Source: Caulobacteraceae bacterium
Lineage (GTDB): Bacteria > Pseudomonadota > Alphaproteobacteria > Caulobacterales > Caulobacteraceae
Length of the DNA stretch: 64,000 nucleotides
Assembly (NCBI GenBank): GCA_947475735.1
Contig: CANJLQ010000005.1
Coordinates: forward strand, 155,038-219,037
Direction of reading: 5' to 3'
Shown: one piece after another, positions 9,049-17,931 of the stretch
Layout of the letters: each line of letters starts with the position of its first letter
Position numbering within the stretch: the first letter of the stretch is position 1
Position numbers and translations under genes: made by a program
The notes under the pieces: generated by a model
Seen by the model: only the letters and a program-made list of their open reading frames with translations
The model's database searches: none
What the model was told of the DNA's origin: nothing

Positions 9049-9765
9049 TCAGGCGGTCAGGGCGTAGATGACGATGTTGACGGCGAACTTGGTGTTGTCT
9101 TCGGCCAGGAACCGCTTGTTTCGCCAGTCGTAATCCCACTCGCAGCCGTAGTCCTTGTTGGAATAGAGCACACCGATCCGACCATCGACGATGATGGCCT
9201 TCAGGTAATCGTGGACCAGGTCGTCGCCCCAGCCGTTCAGCTCGAAGCTGGTCGCGGGCGGGCCGTCCTCAAACCGGAAGAAGCTGGAATAGATCGGGTG
9301 GTCGTTGGGAATCTTGTCCAGCGCCCCTTCCCCAAACAGCGCCGCCATCTGGCGTTCGAAGGTGCGGGCGAACAGGCCGTCGATGTCGTGGTTGCAGTCG
9401 TCGACGAAGACGAAGCCGCCGTTCTCGACATAGGTGCGGAAGTTGCGCGCCTCGGCCTGGTTGAACTCCACCAGCTTGTGGCCGGCCATGTAGCAGAAGG
9501 GCGAGGTCAGCATGGCCGGGTCTGCCAGATCGATCACCCGCTCTTCCGGATCGACACGCAGGCTCGTGTAGTCGACGAGGGACGTCAGGACATTGGCGGG
9601 CATTCGCTCGTCCACGTCCCAGTTGCCGGACTGATAGCGCAGCCGCGTGAACCAGAAATCGTAGGTCGTCTGGGCTCCGGCTGGGCCTGCAAGGGCACCC
9701 ACCAGGCTCGCGCTGAGCAGTCGCAGCACGTCTGCTCGGGTCGGGGCGTGTAGCACTCTCTTCAT
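9049..9765 (-). CDS. DUF4159 domain-containing exported protein
   Basis: 238 aa. The N-terminus is a signal peptide with an Ala-rich h-region ending AGPAGAQ, so the mature protein is probably periplasmic. The body carries DUF4159 features: FTRLRYQSGNWDVD, a VENGGFVFVDDCNHD strand-loop like an inactive glutamine amidotransferase or ThuA fold, and WGDDLVHDYLK. It is the first gene of the MoxR operon as read on the minus strand. Its ATG lies only 7 bases from a REP-like hairpin (9772-9795), which may overlap the ribosome-binding region. Confidence 0.85.
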   Translation of the reverse strand: MKRVLHAPTRADVLRLLSASLVGALAGPAGAQTTYDFWFTRLRYQSGNWDVDERMPANVLTSLVDYTSLRVDPEERVIDLADPAMLTSPFCYMAGHKLVEFNQAEARNFRTYVENGGFVFVDDCNHDIDGLFARTFERQMAALFGEGALDKIPNDHPIYSSFFRFEDGPPATSFELNGWGDDLVHDYLKAIIVDGRIGVLYSNKDYGCEWDYDWRNKRFLAEDNTKFAVNIVIYALTA

Positions 9766-9771
9766 CCGCTC

Positions 9772-9888
9772 ATCCCCGCGAAAGCGGGGACCCAGGGCTT
9801 TGGGCGTTCACAGGCCGGAAACGCGCTGTGAAAGTCATCCGAAACGCCGTGCCTTACGAAAGGGCTGGGTCCCCGCTTTCGCGGGGAT
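9772..9888. repeat. Pair of inverted REP-like palindromic units
   Basis: A perfect 24-base inverted repeat has arms at 9772-9795 and 9865-9888. Each arm itself holds a small hairpin, CCCCGC-GAAA-GCGGGG (6-bp stem, 4-base loop). Two opposed palindromic units separated by about 70 bases is the classic layout of a bacterial interspersed REP/BIME element. It fills the gap between the tldE-like stop and the DUF4159 start, so it may end tldD/tldE-independent transcription or shape the leader of the DUF4159-MoxR operon. Confidence 0.7.
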
Positions 9889-9909
9889 CAGTGGAAAAGG
9901 GGAGGTCGA

Positions 9910-11235
9910 TCAAACGGCGTCGGACAGCGAGGTAAAGGTGAAGTCCCTCAGACGCATCGGCGGGATCATCATCGTCTGACCGTCGCCGACCCGGACCGGG
10001 CGGCCCAGTTCGTCAATGTTGTTCAGCATGATGACGGGCGACTCGTTAAAGCGGAAATTCTTCACCGGATACCGCAGCTCGCCGTTCTCGATGTAGAAGG
10101 TGCCGTCCCGCGTCAGGCCGGTCAGCAGCACCGTCTGCGGGTCCACCATGCGGATATACCAGGTGCGGCTGACCAGGATGCCGCGCTCGGTTTCGCGTAC
10201 CAGGTCCGAGGTCGACTTGGTGCCGCCGGTCATGATGACATTGCCGGGTCCTGCGGTCGGCGTCTTGCCCTGACGCTGTGCCCAGTGACGGCCGTAGATC
10301 AGGTTGGCGATCTTGCCGTCCTCGACCCACGAAATGCGGTCGCGCGGCAGGCCGTCGCCGTCCCACGGCAGGGCGGGCACGTTGGGATCGGCCGGATCGG
10401 AGTAGAAGTTCACCCGGGGGTCGAAGACCTGCTCGCCGATCTTGTTGCCGCCGCCCGCCTTGGACAGGAAGCTGCGACCCTCGTCGGCCGGGCGAGCGTT
10501 GAAGAAGTTGAACATGAAGCTGATCAGGCCGGCGGCAGCGGCCGGTTCCAGGATCACCGTGTACTTGCCCGGTTCCAGCGCCTGGGCTTCGGCCGAGGCC
10601 GAGGCCTTCCTCATGGCGATCTCGATGTCCTCGGACGCGTTGAAGCTGCGGATGTCCTGGACGTTCTTGGCCACCCAGCCTGATCCGCGGCCGTCCTCGG
10701 TGCGGACCGTGCAGGTGTAGTCCGCCTCGGTCGAGGTCTGATAACCGAAGTTGCCGTTGGAGTTGGCCGAGGCGAAGAAGCTCTGGCTGTCCTGCAGGAA
10801 GCCCGCCGCGATCAGGTTCTGCGCCTTGCAGGGCTCGATCGAGGCGCGGGCCACTTCGGCGCGTTGGGCGGGCGTGATGTCCGCGGTCGCCTGGCTGAAG
10901 GTCTCGGTCGCGCGATAGGTCTGGCGTTCGACCGCCGGCACGAACTCGGGGTTCTCGGGGGCCAGACGGGCCAGGTCCTCGGCCCGGCGCACGACGCGTT
11001 CCAGCGCTGCATCCGAGAACTCGTTGATTGAGGCGGTGCCGACGCGACGCCCGAACGCCACCTGGACGCCCAGGTCGGTGTTGGACACCACGCCCGAGGT
11101 CGAGACGTTGTTCAGGGCGAAGCGGATGTTGCCCTCGACGCTACCCGTGAGGGTGGCGGTGCATTCATCGGCGGTCGACAGGGCGATCACCTTGTCGAGG
11201 ATGGTCTTGGCTTCGGCTTCGGTCATCATGCTCAT
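9910..11235 (-). CDS. TldE/PmbA-type metallopeptidase subunit
   Basis: 441 aa, matching the usual size of TldE/PmbA proteins. It lacks an HExxxH motif but has family features such as LEPAAAAGLISFMF, DPNVPALPWDGDGLPRD and a C-terminal FRFNESPVIMLNNIDELG. TldE is the non-catalytic partner of the heterodimeric TldD/TldE protease, which processes unfolded peptides such as microcin precursors in E. coli. I chose the ATG at 11235 (a GGAAAG sits about 8 bases upstream), trimming the long out-of-frame-like extension. The tldD-like gene ends 16 bases upstream, so they form one operon. Confidence 0.85.
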   Translation of the reverse strand: MSMMTEAEAKTILDKVIALSTADECTATLTGSVEGNIRFALNNVSTSGVVSNTDLGVQVAFGRRVGTASINEFSDAALERVVRRAEDLARLAPENPEFVPAVERQTYRATETFSQATADITPAQRAEVARASIEPCKAQNLIAAGFLQDSQSFFASANSNGNFGYQTSTEADYTCTVRTEDGRGSGWVAKNVQDIRSFNASEDIEIAMRKASASAEAQALEPGKYTVILEPAAAAGLISFMFNFFNARPADEGRSFLSKAGGGNKIGEQVFDPRVNFYSDPADPNVPALPWDGDGLPRDRISWVEDGKIANLIYGRHWAQRQGKTPTAGPGNVIMTGGTKSTSDLVRETERGILVSRTWYIRMVDPQTVLLTGLTRDGTFYIENGELRYPVKNFRFNESPVIMLNNIDELGRPVRVGDGQTMMIPPMRLRDFTFTSLSDAV

Positions 11236-11251
11236 GGGAGTGTCTTTCCGA

Positions 11252-12886
11252 TCAGCCGAGCGAGCGCGCGGTGTTGATGACGTTGATCCCGTCGAAGCGG
11301 GTGGTCGAGGAGCCGTGGCTGACGGCCGACACCTGGGACGGCTGGCCCTTGCCGTCGAAGAAGGAGCCGAACAGCCGATAGTCGCTCTCGTCGCAGATCG
11401 CTGAGCACGACGCCCAGAACTCGGGCGTCCGCATCTGGTAGGCGACGTCCTCCAGCGGCTGGGTGATCTCACCGTTCTTGACCTCGTAGAACAGGGTGCC
11501 GCCGAACTGCGCATTGTAGCGTTGCTGGTCGATCGAGAACGACCCGCGACCCAGGATGTAGATGCCGTTCTCGACGTTCTTGATCATATCCGCCGCCGTC
11601 ATCGGCGCGCGGCCCGGGGCCAGGGAGACGTTCGGCATCCGCTGGAACTGCACCGTCGACCAGCCGTCCGCGTAGGAGCAGCCGTCCGAGGCGGTCTTGC
11701 CCAGGATGTGGGCCTGATCGCGGGTGCACTGGTAATCGACCAGGATGCCCTGATCGACCAGCGGCCAGCGCTTGGTGGCAACGCCCTCGTCGTCATAGCC
11801 GACGGCCCCCAGGCTGCCGACCTGGGTCTTGTCGGCGAACAGGTTGACGATCTCGGAGCCATAGCGGAACCGGTCGCGGCGCTTGTCGAGAGTCGCAAAG
11901 CTGGTGCCGGCGTAGTTGGCCTCATAGCCGAGCACCCGGTCCAGCTCGAGCGGGTGTCCGACCGATTCGTGGATGGTCAGGCCCAGGTGGTTGGGGTCCA
12001 GGATCAGGTCGTAGCGACCCGGCTCGACCGACTTGGCGGTCAGCTTCTCGCGGGCCTGCTGGGCGGCAGCGATGGCATCCTCGCGCATGTCATAGGAGTT
12101 GCCGTAGCTGATGATGCCGCCAGGGCCGTTCAGCTTGTCGGCGGCATTGCCGTCCAGATACTCGTAACCCAGGCCCATCGGGGCCGACAGGCCTTCGCGG
12201 CTGCGGAACTTGCCGCTGGCCGCGTCGATGGCGGTCACCGTGAACGGGGCCCAGATGCGATGCACGTCCTGGTCGATGTAGGAGCCGTCGGTGGAGGCGA
12301 AATACTTCTGCTCGTTGACCAGGAACAGCTGGGAGTTGACGAAGTTGGCACCCGCGGCCTGCGCCGCCGCGTTGACGCCCAGCAGCAGCTCGACCTTTTC
12401 GGCGATCGGCACTTCCATGGCGTTGCGGCGGATCGGCGTCTTCCAGCTGACCTCGCCGACGCCGGGCGTGGGGGCCAGTTGCACGGCTTGCGTCTGGTTG
12501 ACCGCATTGGCGCGGGCGATGGCGACGGCGAGCCGCGCCGCCTCGGCCACGGCCTCCGGCGTCATGGTGTTCGTGGCCGAGAAGCCCCAAGCCCCATCGG
12601 CGATGACGCGGACGCCGACGCCGGTCGACTCGGTGTTAACCACGTTCTGGACGTTGGCTTCGCGCGTGATGACGAACTGGCGCAGATAGCGGCCGACGCG
12701 CACGTCGGCATAGCTGGCCCCGGCCCCGGTCGCGGCGCTCATGCCCGCATCGGCCAGGCGCTTCTTGACGGCGATGTCGATGGTGTCGACCAGTTGGCTG
12801 GCGGCAATGGCCCGTCCGGCGAAGCTCGGCAGCAGGACGCCGCCCGCTCCGATTCCGCAGGCCGCTAGGAACGAACGTCTATCCAA
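11252..12886 (-). CDS. TldD-type metallopeptidase with Tat-like signal
   Basis: 544 aa. An HExxxH zinc motif (H306, E307, H311 in LTIHESVGHPLE) marks the catalytic TldD subunit. The N-terminus MDRRSFLAACGIGAGG resembles a twin-arginine signal, suggesting export, unlike cytoplasmic E. coli TldD. The start codon is TTG at 12884-12886, supported by a strong GGAGGAGG a few bases upstream. It is followed after 16 bases by the tldE-like gene. Its substrate is unknown, and I see no peptide precursor gene nearby. Confidence 0.85.
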   Translation of the reverse strand: MDRRSFLAACGIGAGGVLLPSFAGRAIAASQLVDTIDIAVKKRLADAGMSAATGAGASYADVRVGRYLRQFVITREANVQNVVNTESTGVGVRVIADGAWGFSATNTMTPEAVAEAARLAVAIARANAVNQTQAVQLAPTPGVGEVSWKTPIRRNAMEVPIAEKVELLLGVNAAAQAAGANFVNSQLFLVNEQKYFASTDGSYIDQDVHRIWAPFTVTAIDAASGKFRSREGLSAPMGLGYEYLDGNAADKLNGPGGIISYGNSYDMREDAIAAAQQAREKLTAKSVEPGRYDLILDPNHLGLTIHESVGHPLELDRVLGYEANYAGTSFATLDKRRDRFRYGSEIVNLFADKTQVGSLGAVGYDDEGVATKRWPLVDQGILVDYQCTRDQAHILGKTASDGCSYADGWSTVQFQRMPNVSLAPGRAPMTAADMIKNVENGIYILGRGSFSIDQQRYNAQFGGTLFYEVKNGEITQPLEDVAYQMRTPEFWASCSAICDESDYRLFGSFFDGKGQPSQVSAVSHGSSTTRFDGINVINTARSLG

Positions 12887-12982
12887 GGCTTCCTCCTCCG
12901 CCGGCGGCCCGACAGAGCGGACGCCTCACTGCGCGACGGACACCCCCCGCGCGACCTGGGACGCATCCTTACCGGGGGAGGG

Positions 12983-13001
12983 GCGGACGTAAACCGTCCG
13001 C
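12983..13001. promoter_or_regulatory. Short palindrome upstream of tldD-like gene
   Basis: A perfect 7-bp dyad, GCGGACG-TAAAC-CGTCCGC, lies about 100 bases upstream of the tldD-like TTG start and beyond the end of the TspO-like gene. It could be an operator for the tldD/tldE operon or the terminator stem of the TspO-like gene, though no T-run is present. Confidence 0.35.
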
Positions 13002-13052
13002 ATCATTACATTCTCGACACCTTGCGGTGGCCCGACCGTCGCATAGGGCGGC

Positions 13053-13877
13053 TCAGACTGCGGCGGGCGGCTCGGCCTCGACCGGGATGCGCGCCGTCGG
13101 ACGAAGGCGGAAGGTCAGAGCCAGCGCGCCGCCGAGGACCAGCAATGACGCCGCGATCGCGCCGATCGCCAGCACAGCGTTGCCCTTGTCCTGCTCCGCC
13201 ACGAACACGCCCAGCAGGCCCCAGGCGACGGGAAGGGGATAGGCCAGCAGGCGTGTTCGCCAGGTCACGAACAGGGCGAAGGCGCTCACCCCGGCCACGG
13301 CGATCAAGGCCCAAGCGGTCGGAGCCAGGACAGTCGGCAGGTCGCCGTTGCCCGTCGCGACCGTCAGCAGATTGACCGGCGAGGCGATGGTCAGCCATCC
13401 TGCGAGAGCCCCCAGGGGCCAAGCCACCAGCCAACGATCGCGATCCCATCGCGCCAGATCGCGGATGTGCCGGGCGTGGACCAGGAGCGGGATCACCAAG
13501 GCGCTGAGGGCTCCGAAGATCAGGACGACGGTCGCGACCTCTGCGTCCCAGGCGGCCGCCAGAATCCACCAACCGATGCCGAGGAAGGCGAGGACGGAGG
13601 GCCAGCCGAAGGCGCGGATCATGTCGCTCTCGCCCGTCTGAGGCAGGACCTGACGGATCGCATAGGCGATCAGGCCCAGATAAATCGGCCCCCAGATGGC
13701 GAAGGCCCACCCGACGACACGCAGGGTCGCGTCGCTGTCGGCCGAGAACTCGGCCGGCGTCTGACCGATGCCGGCGAACTGCTGGAGCTGGCCGGCGACG
13801 ACGGCGAAGACGACCGAGGCCAGCACGACCAGTCGGCGAGTCTTCTGCGCGGGGGTCGGGCGGACGATCGACGACAT
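13053..13877 (-). CDS. Tryptophan-rich multi-pass membrane protein (TspO/MBR-like)
   Basis: 274 aa with seven to eight hydrophobic helices. It carries the VVGWAFAIWGPIYLGLIAYAIRQ motif common to large bacterial TspO/MBR-related proteins. TspO proteins bind porphyrins and other hydrophobic ligands; whether this longer relative does so is unknown. It is a single gene on the minus strand, separated from the tldD-like gene by about 165 bases. Divergent transcription toward a small acidic protein starts about 140 bases away. Confidence 0.65.
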   Translation of the reverse strand: MSSIVRPTPAQKTRRLVVLASVVFAVVAGQLQQFAGIGQTPAEFSADSDATLRVVGWAFAIWGPIYLGLIAYAIRQVLPQTGESDMIRAFGWPSVLAFLGIGWWILAAAWDAEVATVVLIFGALSALVIPLLVHARHIRDLARWDRDRWLVAWPLGALAGWLTIASPVNLLTVATGNGDLPTVLAPTAWALIAVAGVSAFALFVTWRTRLLAYPLPVAWGLLGVFVAEQDKGNAVLAIGAIAASLLVLGGALALTFRLRPTARIPVEAEPPAAV

Positions 13878-13963
13878 GCGGGCTCCGGGCGAACGCTGAC
13901 AGCTTCAGCATTAGTGACAGAATACGCGCGAAAGCCGCGATTGTTCATCGCAATCGACGCGGC

Positions 13964-13988
13964 GGAACCGCGCGTGTCGGCCGGGGTT
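13964..13988 (+). promoter_or_regulatory. Candidate EcfG/sigma-T general stress promoter
   Basis: GGAAC at 13964-13968 and GGTT at 13985-13988 are separated by 16 bases, matching the alphaproteobacterial EcfG consensus GGAAC-N16/17-CGTT except for the first base of the -10. It lies about 30 bases upstream of the start of a small acidic protein gene and points the right way. The match rests on sequence inspection only. Confidence 0.4.
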
Positions 13989-14016
13989 GGGCATAGGCAC
14001 CCACAGGAGGCCGACC

Positions 14017-14241
14017 ATGGCTGAAGAGACGAAGATCCCCGAGGAGACCCCTCATTTCGAGACCAGCGACGTCGAGGCGAACCTGGCCATGGAGCAGGGG
14101 CTGGGCGTCGGCGCGCGCGAACTGGCCGCTCAGCGCGACCCCGGCGGCCTCGTGACACCGGACGAGGATGAAGACGAGATCGCCGGGGACGACGACGCGA
14201 TCGACCGCGACACGGCCGTCCAGGGCGATCCCTCGATCTAG
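14017..14241 (+). CDS. Small acidic hypothetical protein
   Basis: 74 aa, very acidic at its C-terminus ([19 protein letters not shown]), with no signal peptide or membrane helix. The start is fixed by a strong AGGAGG at 14004-14009, seven bases before the ATG. Its last four bases overlap the 3' end of the convergent purQ. I recognise no family. A stress-sigma-like promoter upstream suggests it may be a small stress-induced protein. Confidence 0.65.
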   Translation: MAEETKIPEETPHFETSDVEANLAMEQGLGVGARELAAQRDPGGLVTPDEDEDEIAGDDDAIDRDTAVQGDPSI

Positions 14242-14900
14242 GCCGCCGCGTAGATCGAGCGGAACAGCGTGGCCCCGTCCGCCGAGCCGAGTTCAGCCTC
14301 GAACGCCCGATCCGGATGGGGCATCATCCCCAGCACGTTGCCGCGCGCGTTCTGCAGGCCCGCGATGTCGCCGACCGAGCCGTTGGGGTTGTCGACGTAA
14401 CGGAACACGACCTGCCCCTCGCCCTCGATGCGGGCCAGGGTGTCGGCGTCAGCGAAATAGTTTCCGTCGCCATTGCCCTGGGTCATCACCACCTCGCGCT
14501 GGCCTTGATAGCCGGCCGTGAAGCGCGTTTGACCATTGGCGACCTCAAGGCTGATCGGCTTGCAGACGTATTTCAGTCCGGCGTTCCGCAGCAGAGCGCC
14601 CGGCAGCATCCCGGCCTCGCACAAAATCTGAAATCCGTTGCAGATGCCCAGCACCGCCACGCCGTCTTCGCCCGCCTTCTTCACCGCCTGCATGATCGGC
14701 GACTGGGCCGCCATCGCCCCGCAACGCAGGTAGTCGCCGTAGGAGAACCCGCCGGGCAGAACGATCAGATCCAGCCCGGACGGCAGCGCGGTGTCCTGAT
14801 GCCAGACCATCTCGACCCGCTCGTTGGTCGATCGTTCGATGGCGACCTTGCAGTCGCGATCGCAGTTGGAACCGGGGAAGACGATGACGGCGGCGCTCAT
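14238..14900 (-). CDS. purQ: Phosphoribosylformylglycinamidine synthase subunit PurQ
   Basis: 220 aa, full length. It is the glutamine-amidotransferase subunit that supplies ammonia to PurL in step 4 of purine synthesis. Class I amidotransferase residues are visible: VLGICNGFQ with the nucleophile Cys near residue 87, and MMPHPDRA with the His of the triad; the N-terminus is [12 protein letters not shown]. It is separated by about 2.8 kb from purS and purC, which often sit directly upstream in relatives; the intervening DNA holds envelope genes and a methyltransferase on the other strand. Confidence 0.95.
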   Translation of the reverse strand: MSAAVIVFPGSNCDRDCKVAIERSTNERVEMVWHQDTALPSGLDLIVLPGGFSYGDYLRCGAMAAQSPIMQAVKKAGEDGVAVLGICNGFQILCEAGMLPGALLRNAGLKYVCKPISLEVANGQTRFTAGYQGQREVVMTQGNGDGNYFADADTLARIEGEGQVVFRYVDNPNGSVGDIAGLQNARGNVLGMMPHPDRAFEAELGSADGATLFRSIYAAA

Positions 14901-14933
14901 GGCGCGGGCGTTTAGCAGGGTTCGCCCGGCCTG

Positions 14934-15644
14934 TCAGGGCCTGGCGCCCTCCGGCGTCTCGGCGCGAACCCTGGCGAGGAATTCGGTCATGGCGCCGACC
15001 CGCTCCGGGGCGGCGCGGCGCGCCGCCTCGGTCTTCAGACGCGGCGGTATCGCGACGGCGAACCGCTCGATGCCCCTCAGCGCCCCATCGTAGTGGTCGC
15101 CCTCTCCCGTGGCGGCCAGCAGGCGCGCCGCGCCGAGCGCGCCGAGGAAGTCCAGGGCATCGGCATCGTGCATGACGATGGCCTCGGGCCCCTCCGGTTC
15201 CTTATCGTACATGTGGCCGAGGATGGCGGCGCGGACGGCCGGAAACTTCTCCATCGGAAAGCCCGCTTCGGCCAGGAAGGGCTCGGCCAGCTCGACCGAG
15301 CGCACCGCATGATCGACCCCGGCGACCGCGAACGGCGCGATGCCGCCCCAGTCGTGCAGGAAGGCGGCGGCGAACAGCACGTCGAGGTCGACGGCGATCC
15401 CTTCGGCCTCCGCCAGCGAGGTCGCGAGCAGGTAGTTGCGTTCCGAATGCCGCCAGCCCCAGCTGGGATGGGCAAGGTTCTGCTGGGCGTGGGCGTGGAC
15501 CGCTTGTCGCCAGGGGGTGCCCAGCGGAATGCCCGCGGGCGTCGCGGTGGCCTCTGCGGGCGTAGACGCCGGCTCTTGACGGGCGTCGGCCGGCGACGCC
15601 AAGGCCATCGCCGCCAGCATGGCCATCAGTCCCGTGGTTCTCAT
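14934..15644 (-). CDS. HD-domain hydrolase with signal peptide
   Basis: 236 aa. The start MRTTGLMAMLAAMALASPADA is a signal peptide, so the protein is likely periplasmic. HD phosphohydrolase landmarks follow: HPSWGWRHSERNYLLA, AAAFLHDWGGIAPF (the HD pair), HMYDKEP and IVMHDADALDFLG. The HD superfamily hydrolyses phosphoester bonds with bound metal; the substrate here is unknown. I chose the ATG at 15644 because codons upstream do not resemble a protein and an AAACGGGG-like stretch lies upstream. It ends 33 bases before purQ on the same strand. Confidence 0.8.
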   Translation of the reverse strand: MRTTGLMAMLAAMALASPADARQEPASTPAEATATPAGIPLGTPWRQAVHAHAQQNLAHPSWGWRHSERNYLLATSLAEAEGIAVDLDVLFAAAFLHDWGGIAPFAVAGVDHAVRSVELAEPFLAEAGFPMEKFPAVRAAILGHMYDKEPEGPEAIVMHDADALDFLGALGAARLLAATGEGDHYDGALRGIERFAVAIPPRLKTEAARRAAPERVGAMTEFLARVRAETPEGARP

Positions 15645-15716
15645 CGCCTCACCCCGTTTCTCGTTTTGACCTGTTTCTCTAGAGGCCCGCCATCGGGGTC
15701 TTGGCAAGCCTTCAGC

Positions 15717-16313
15717 TTAGCGACCGAACAGCCCAGTCAGCGTGCCCTGGGCGATCGCGGCCGCCTCGAGAGCCGCCTTGAACGCCGGGCCTTCGGTCGA
15801 GGCATCGACCGGTAGGGTCGTTTCGCTGAGGGCGTAGACGGTGAAGACATAGCGGTGGGGGCGCCCGACGGGGGGACAGGGCCCGCCATAGCCGGCATCG
15901 CCGAAATCGGTCAGGCCCTGAACGGCTCCCGGCGGCAGCTGGCCTCGGCGACTGCCCGCCCCGGCGGGCAGGGACGTGATCGATGCGGGAATATTGGCGA
16001 CCGTCCAGTGCCACCAGCCGTCCCCCGGAGCATCCGGATCGAACATCGTGACGGCATCGCTGGCGGCTTCCGGAACGGGCTCCCACACCAGGGCGGGCGA
16101 ACGGTTCGACCCGACGCAGCCGAACCCGGAATAGGCATGGCCCAGCGCCAGGGTCCCACCCTCGGCGAAGTCGGGGCTGGTTATGGCGATGGGCTGTCGG
16201 GTGGCCTGAACTTCGGGTGCGGCCTCTGCCTCGGGGGCCGGCGCCGCGGCAGGTTCGGTCCGACCGCAACCGGCGAGACCGCTGAGAACAAGCACCAGAA
16301 TCAGGCCGCGCAC
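15717..16313 (-). CDS. YbhB/YbcL (PEBP, Raf-kinase-inhibitor-like) lipoprotein
   Basis: 198 aa. A lipobox LSGLAGC near residues 10-16 predicts a lipoprotein. The rest matches bacterial phosphatidylethanolamine-binding-like proteins: [32 protein letters not shown] and the [25 protein letters not shown] core. E. coli YbhB/YbcL relatives have no settled enzymatic role. It is transcribed toward the HD-domain gene and divergently from the CFA-synthase-like gene. Confidence 0.85.
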   Translation of the reverse strand: [198 protein letters not shown]

Positions 16314-16452
16314 ATCGCTTCTCCGCCGAAATCAGTTTCTGAAGTTCGCTGCCGGGGGATGATCCGTTACCGCGATCGATCCAGGTTCATCCGATGTCAC
16401 TTCAGCGCCGCTGTCTGCGTATGCCGGGTCTGGTGAACCGTGAGGCTTGGCC

Positions 16453-17676
16453 GTGCTTGAGAAGATCGTTCAGTCGACGTTCCGGAACCGGCCCATCCAT
16501 TTTCGGCTGCCCGACGGCCGGGAGGTCCGCGGTGGATCGGGCGGAGCGCCGGAGATGGTCGTGGCGCTCGGTGACTGGAAATCGGCGCGTCGAATCCTGG
16601 CCAACCCGGAGCTGGGTCTGGGCGAGGTCTATATGGACGGCGGGCTGACCATCGAAGGCGGCGACATCTATGGCTTCCTCGACCTCGCCGCCGACGAGGT
16701 GACGTCCCGACCTCGCAAGCCGATGGAGGCGACCTGGAAGCTGAAACGCTGGATCGATCAGACGAACGATCGCCTCGCCGCCCGACGCAACGTCGCCCAC
16801 CACTATGACCTGTCTGTGGACTTCTATCGGCTCTTTCTGGACGAGGACCTTCAATACTCCTGCGCCTATTTCGAGAGTCCGGACCTGTCGCTCGAAGAGG
16901 CCCAGCTGGCCAAGAAGCACCTGCTGGCGACCAAGCTCGGCCTGTCGCCCGGCGACCGGGTGCTGGACATCGGGTGCGGCTGGGGCGGTCTGGGGCTGAC
17001 GCTGGCGGAGATGGGCGGCAAGGTCACCGGGGTGACCCTCTCGGCCGAACAACTGGCCCTGGCCCAGGCAAGGTCGCGGGATCGTGGCCTCAGCCACCGC
17101 GCCGAGTTCCGGCTTCAGGATTTTCGCGACATCGACGAACGGTTCGACCGGATCGTCTCGGTCGGCATGTTCGAGCACGTGGGCGTGCCCAACTATCAGG
17201 CCTATTTCGACGGCATCGCGCGACTGCTGGAAGAGGACGGCGTGGCGGTGGTTCATTCCATCGGCCGTCGCGGGCCGCCCAGCCGCACCCAGCCGTGGAT
17301 CGCCAAGCACATCTTTCCGGGTGGCTACATTCCCTCTCTGTCCGAGGTTCTGCCCGCGATCGAACGGTCGGGCCTGTGGGTCACCGACGTCGAGATCTTG
17401 AGGCTGCACTATGCCGAGACTTTGCGGCACTGGCGCGATCGATTCCAGGCGCACCGGTCAGAGATCATCGCCCTCTATGACGAGCGCCTGTTCCGGATGT
17501 TCGAGTTCTATCTGGCCTCGAGCGAGATCGGCTTTCGCCGGATGGGCCACATGATCTTCCAGCTACAGCTGACCCGGCGCCAGGACGCAGCACCGCTGAC
17601 GCGGGACTACCTCACGCTTCCGGGCTGGCGGGCCGCGAACTCCAACGAGGTTCGCCGTCAGCCAGTGGTGTACTAG
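16453..17676 (+). CDS. Cyclopropane-fatty-acyl-phospholipid synthase family methyltransferase
   Basis: 407 aa. An S-adenosylmethionine-binding motif VLDIGCGWGG lies at about residues 171-178, preceded by NVAHHYDLSVDFYRLFLDEDLQYSCAYF, the CFA-synthase signature, and followed by FDRIVSVGMFEHVG. Such enzymes methylenate unsaturated acyl chains of membrane phospholipids, or carry out related lipid methylations. I chose GTG at 16453 because a GTGAGG lies 7 bases before it, whereas the in-frame TTG at 16447 is too close. It converges on purS with an 18-base gap. Confidence 0.85.
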   Translation: MLEKIVQSTFRNRPIHFRLPDGREVRGGSGGAPEMVVALGDWKSARRILANPELGLGEVYMDGGLTIEGGDIYGFLDLAADEVTSRPRKPMEATWKLKRWIDQTNDRLAARRNVAHHYDLSVDFYRLFLDEDLQYSCAYFESPDLSLEEAQLAKKHLLATKLGLSPGDRVLDIGCGWGGLGLTLAEMGGKVTGVTLSAEQLALAQARSRDRGLSHRAEFRLQDFRDIDERFDRIVSVGMFEHVGVPNYQAYFDGIARLLEEDGVAVVHSIGRRGPPSRTQPWIAKHIFPGGYIPSLSEVLPAIERSGLWVTDVEILRLHYAETLRHWRDRFQAHRSEIIALYDERLFRMFEFYLASSEIGFRRMGHMIFQLQLTRRQDAAPLTRDYLTLPGWRAANSNEVRRQPVVY

Positions 17677-17694
17677 ACCCCGAAGATCATAAGC

Positions 17695-17931
17695 TCAGCC
17701 CACTTCGACGCGGTAGCTTTCGATCACCGTGTTCGCCAGCAGGGCTTCGCACATCTTCTTCGCCTCGGCGGCGGGATCGTCCACGCCTTTCAGGTCCAGT
17801 TCGATCAGCTTGCCGACACGCGCGTTCGATACGCCGGTCCAGCCCAGCCCCTGGAGGGCCCCCTCGACGGCCTTGCCCTGCACATCGAGAACGCCGGGCT
17901 TCAGGAACACATGCACCTTGACCTTGGCCAT
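17695..17931 (-). CDS. purS: Phosphoribosylformylglycinamidine synthase subunit PurS
   Basis: 78 aa, the standard PurS size. [36 protein letters not shown] and the C-terminal LLANTVIESYRVEV are family hallmarks. It bridges PurL and PurQ in the FGAM synthase complex. Its ATG overlaps the purC stop by one base (TGATG), so it is translationally coupled to purC. Confidence 0.95.
   Translation of the reverse strand: MAKVKVHVFLKPGVLDVQGKAVEGALQGLGWTGVSNARVGKLIELDLKGVDDPAAEAKKMCEALLANTVIESYRVEVG

Noticed and set aside
12741..12992. Plus-strand frame opposite the tldD start
   Set aside because: Antisense to the N-terminus of a confident gene and lacking any ribosome-binding site.
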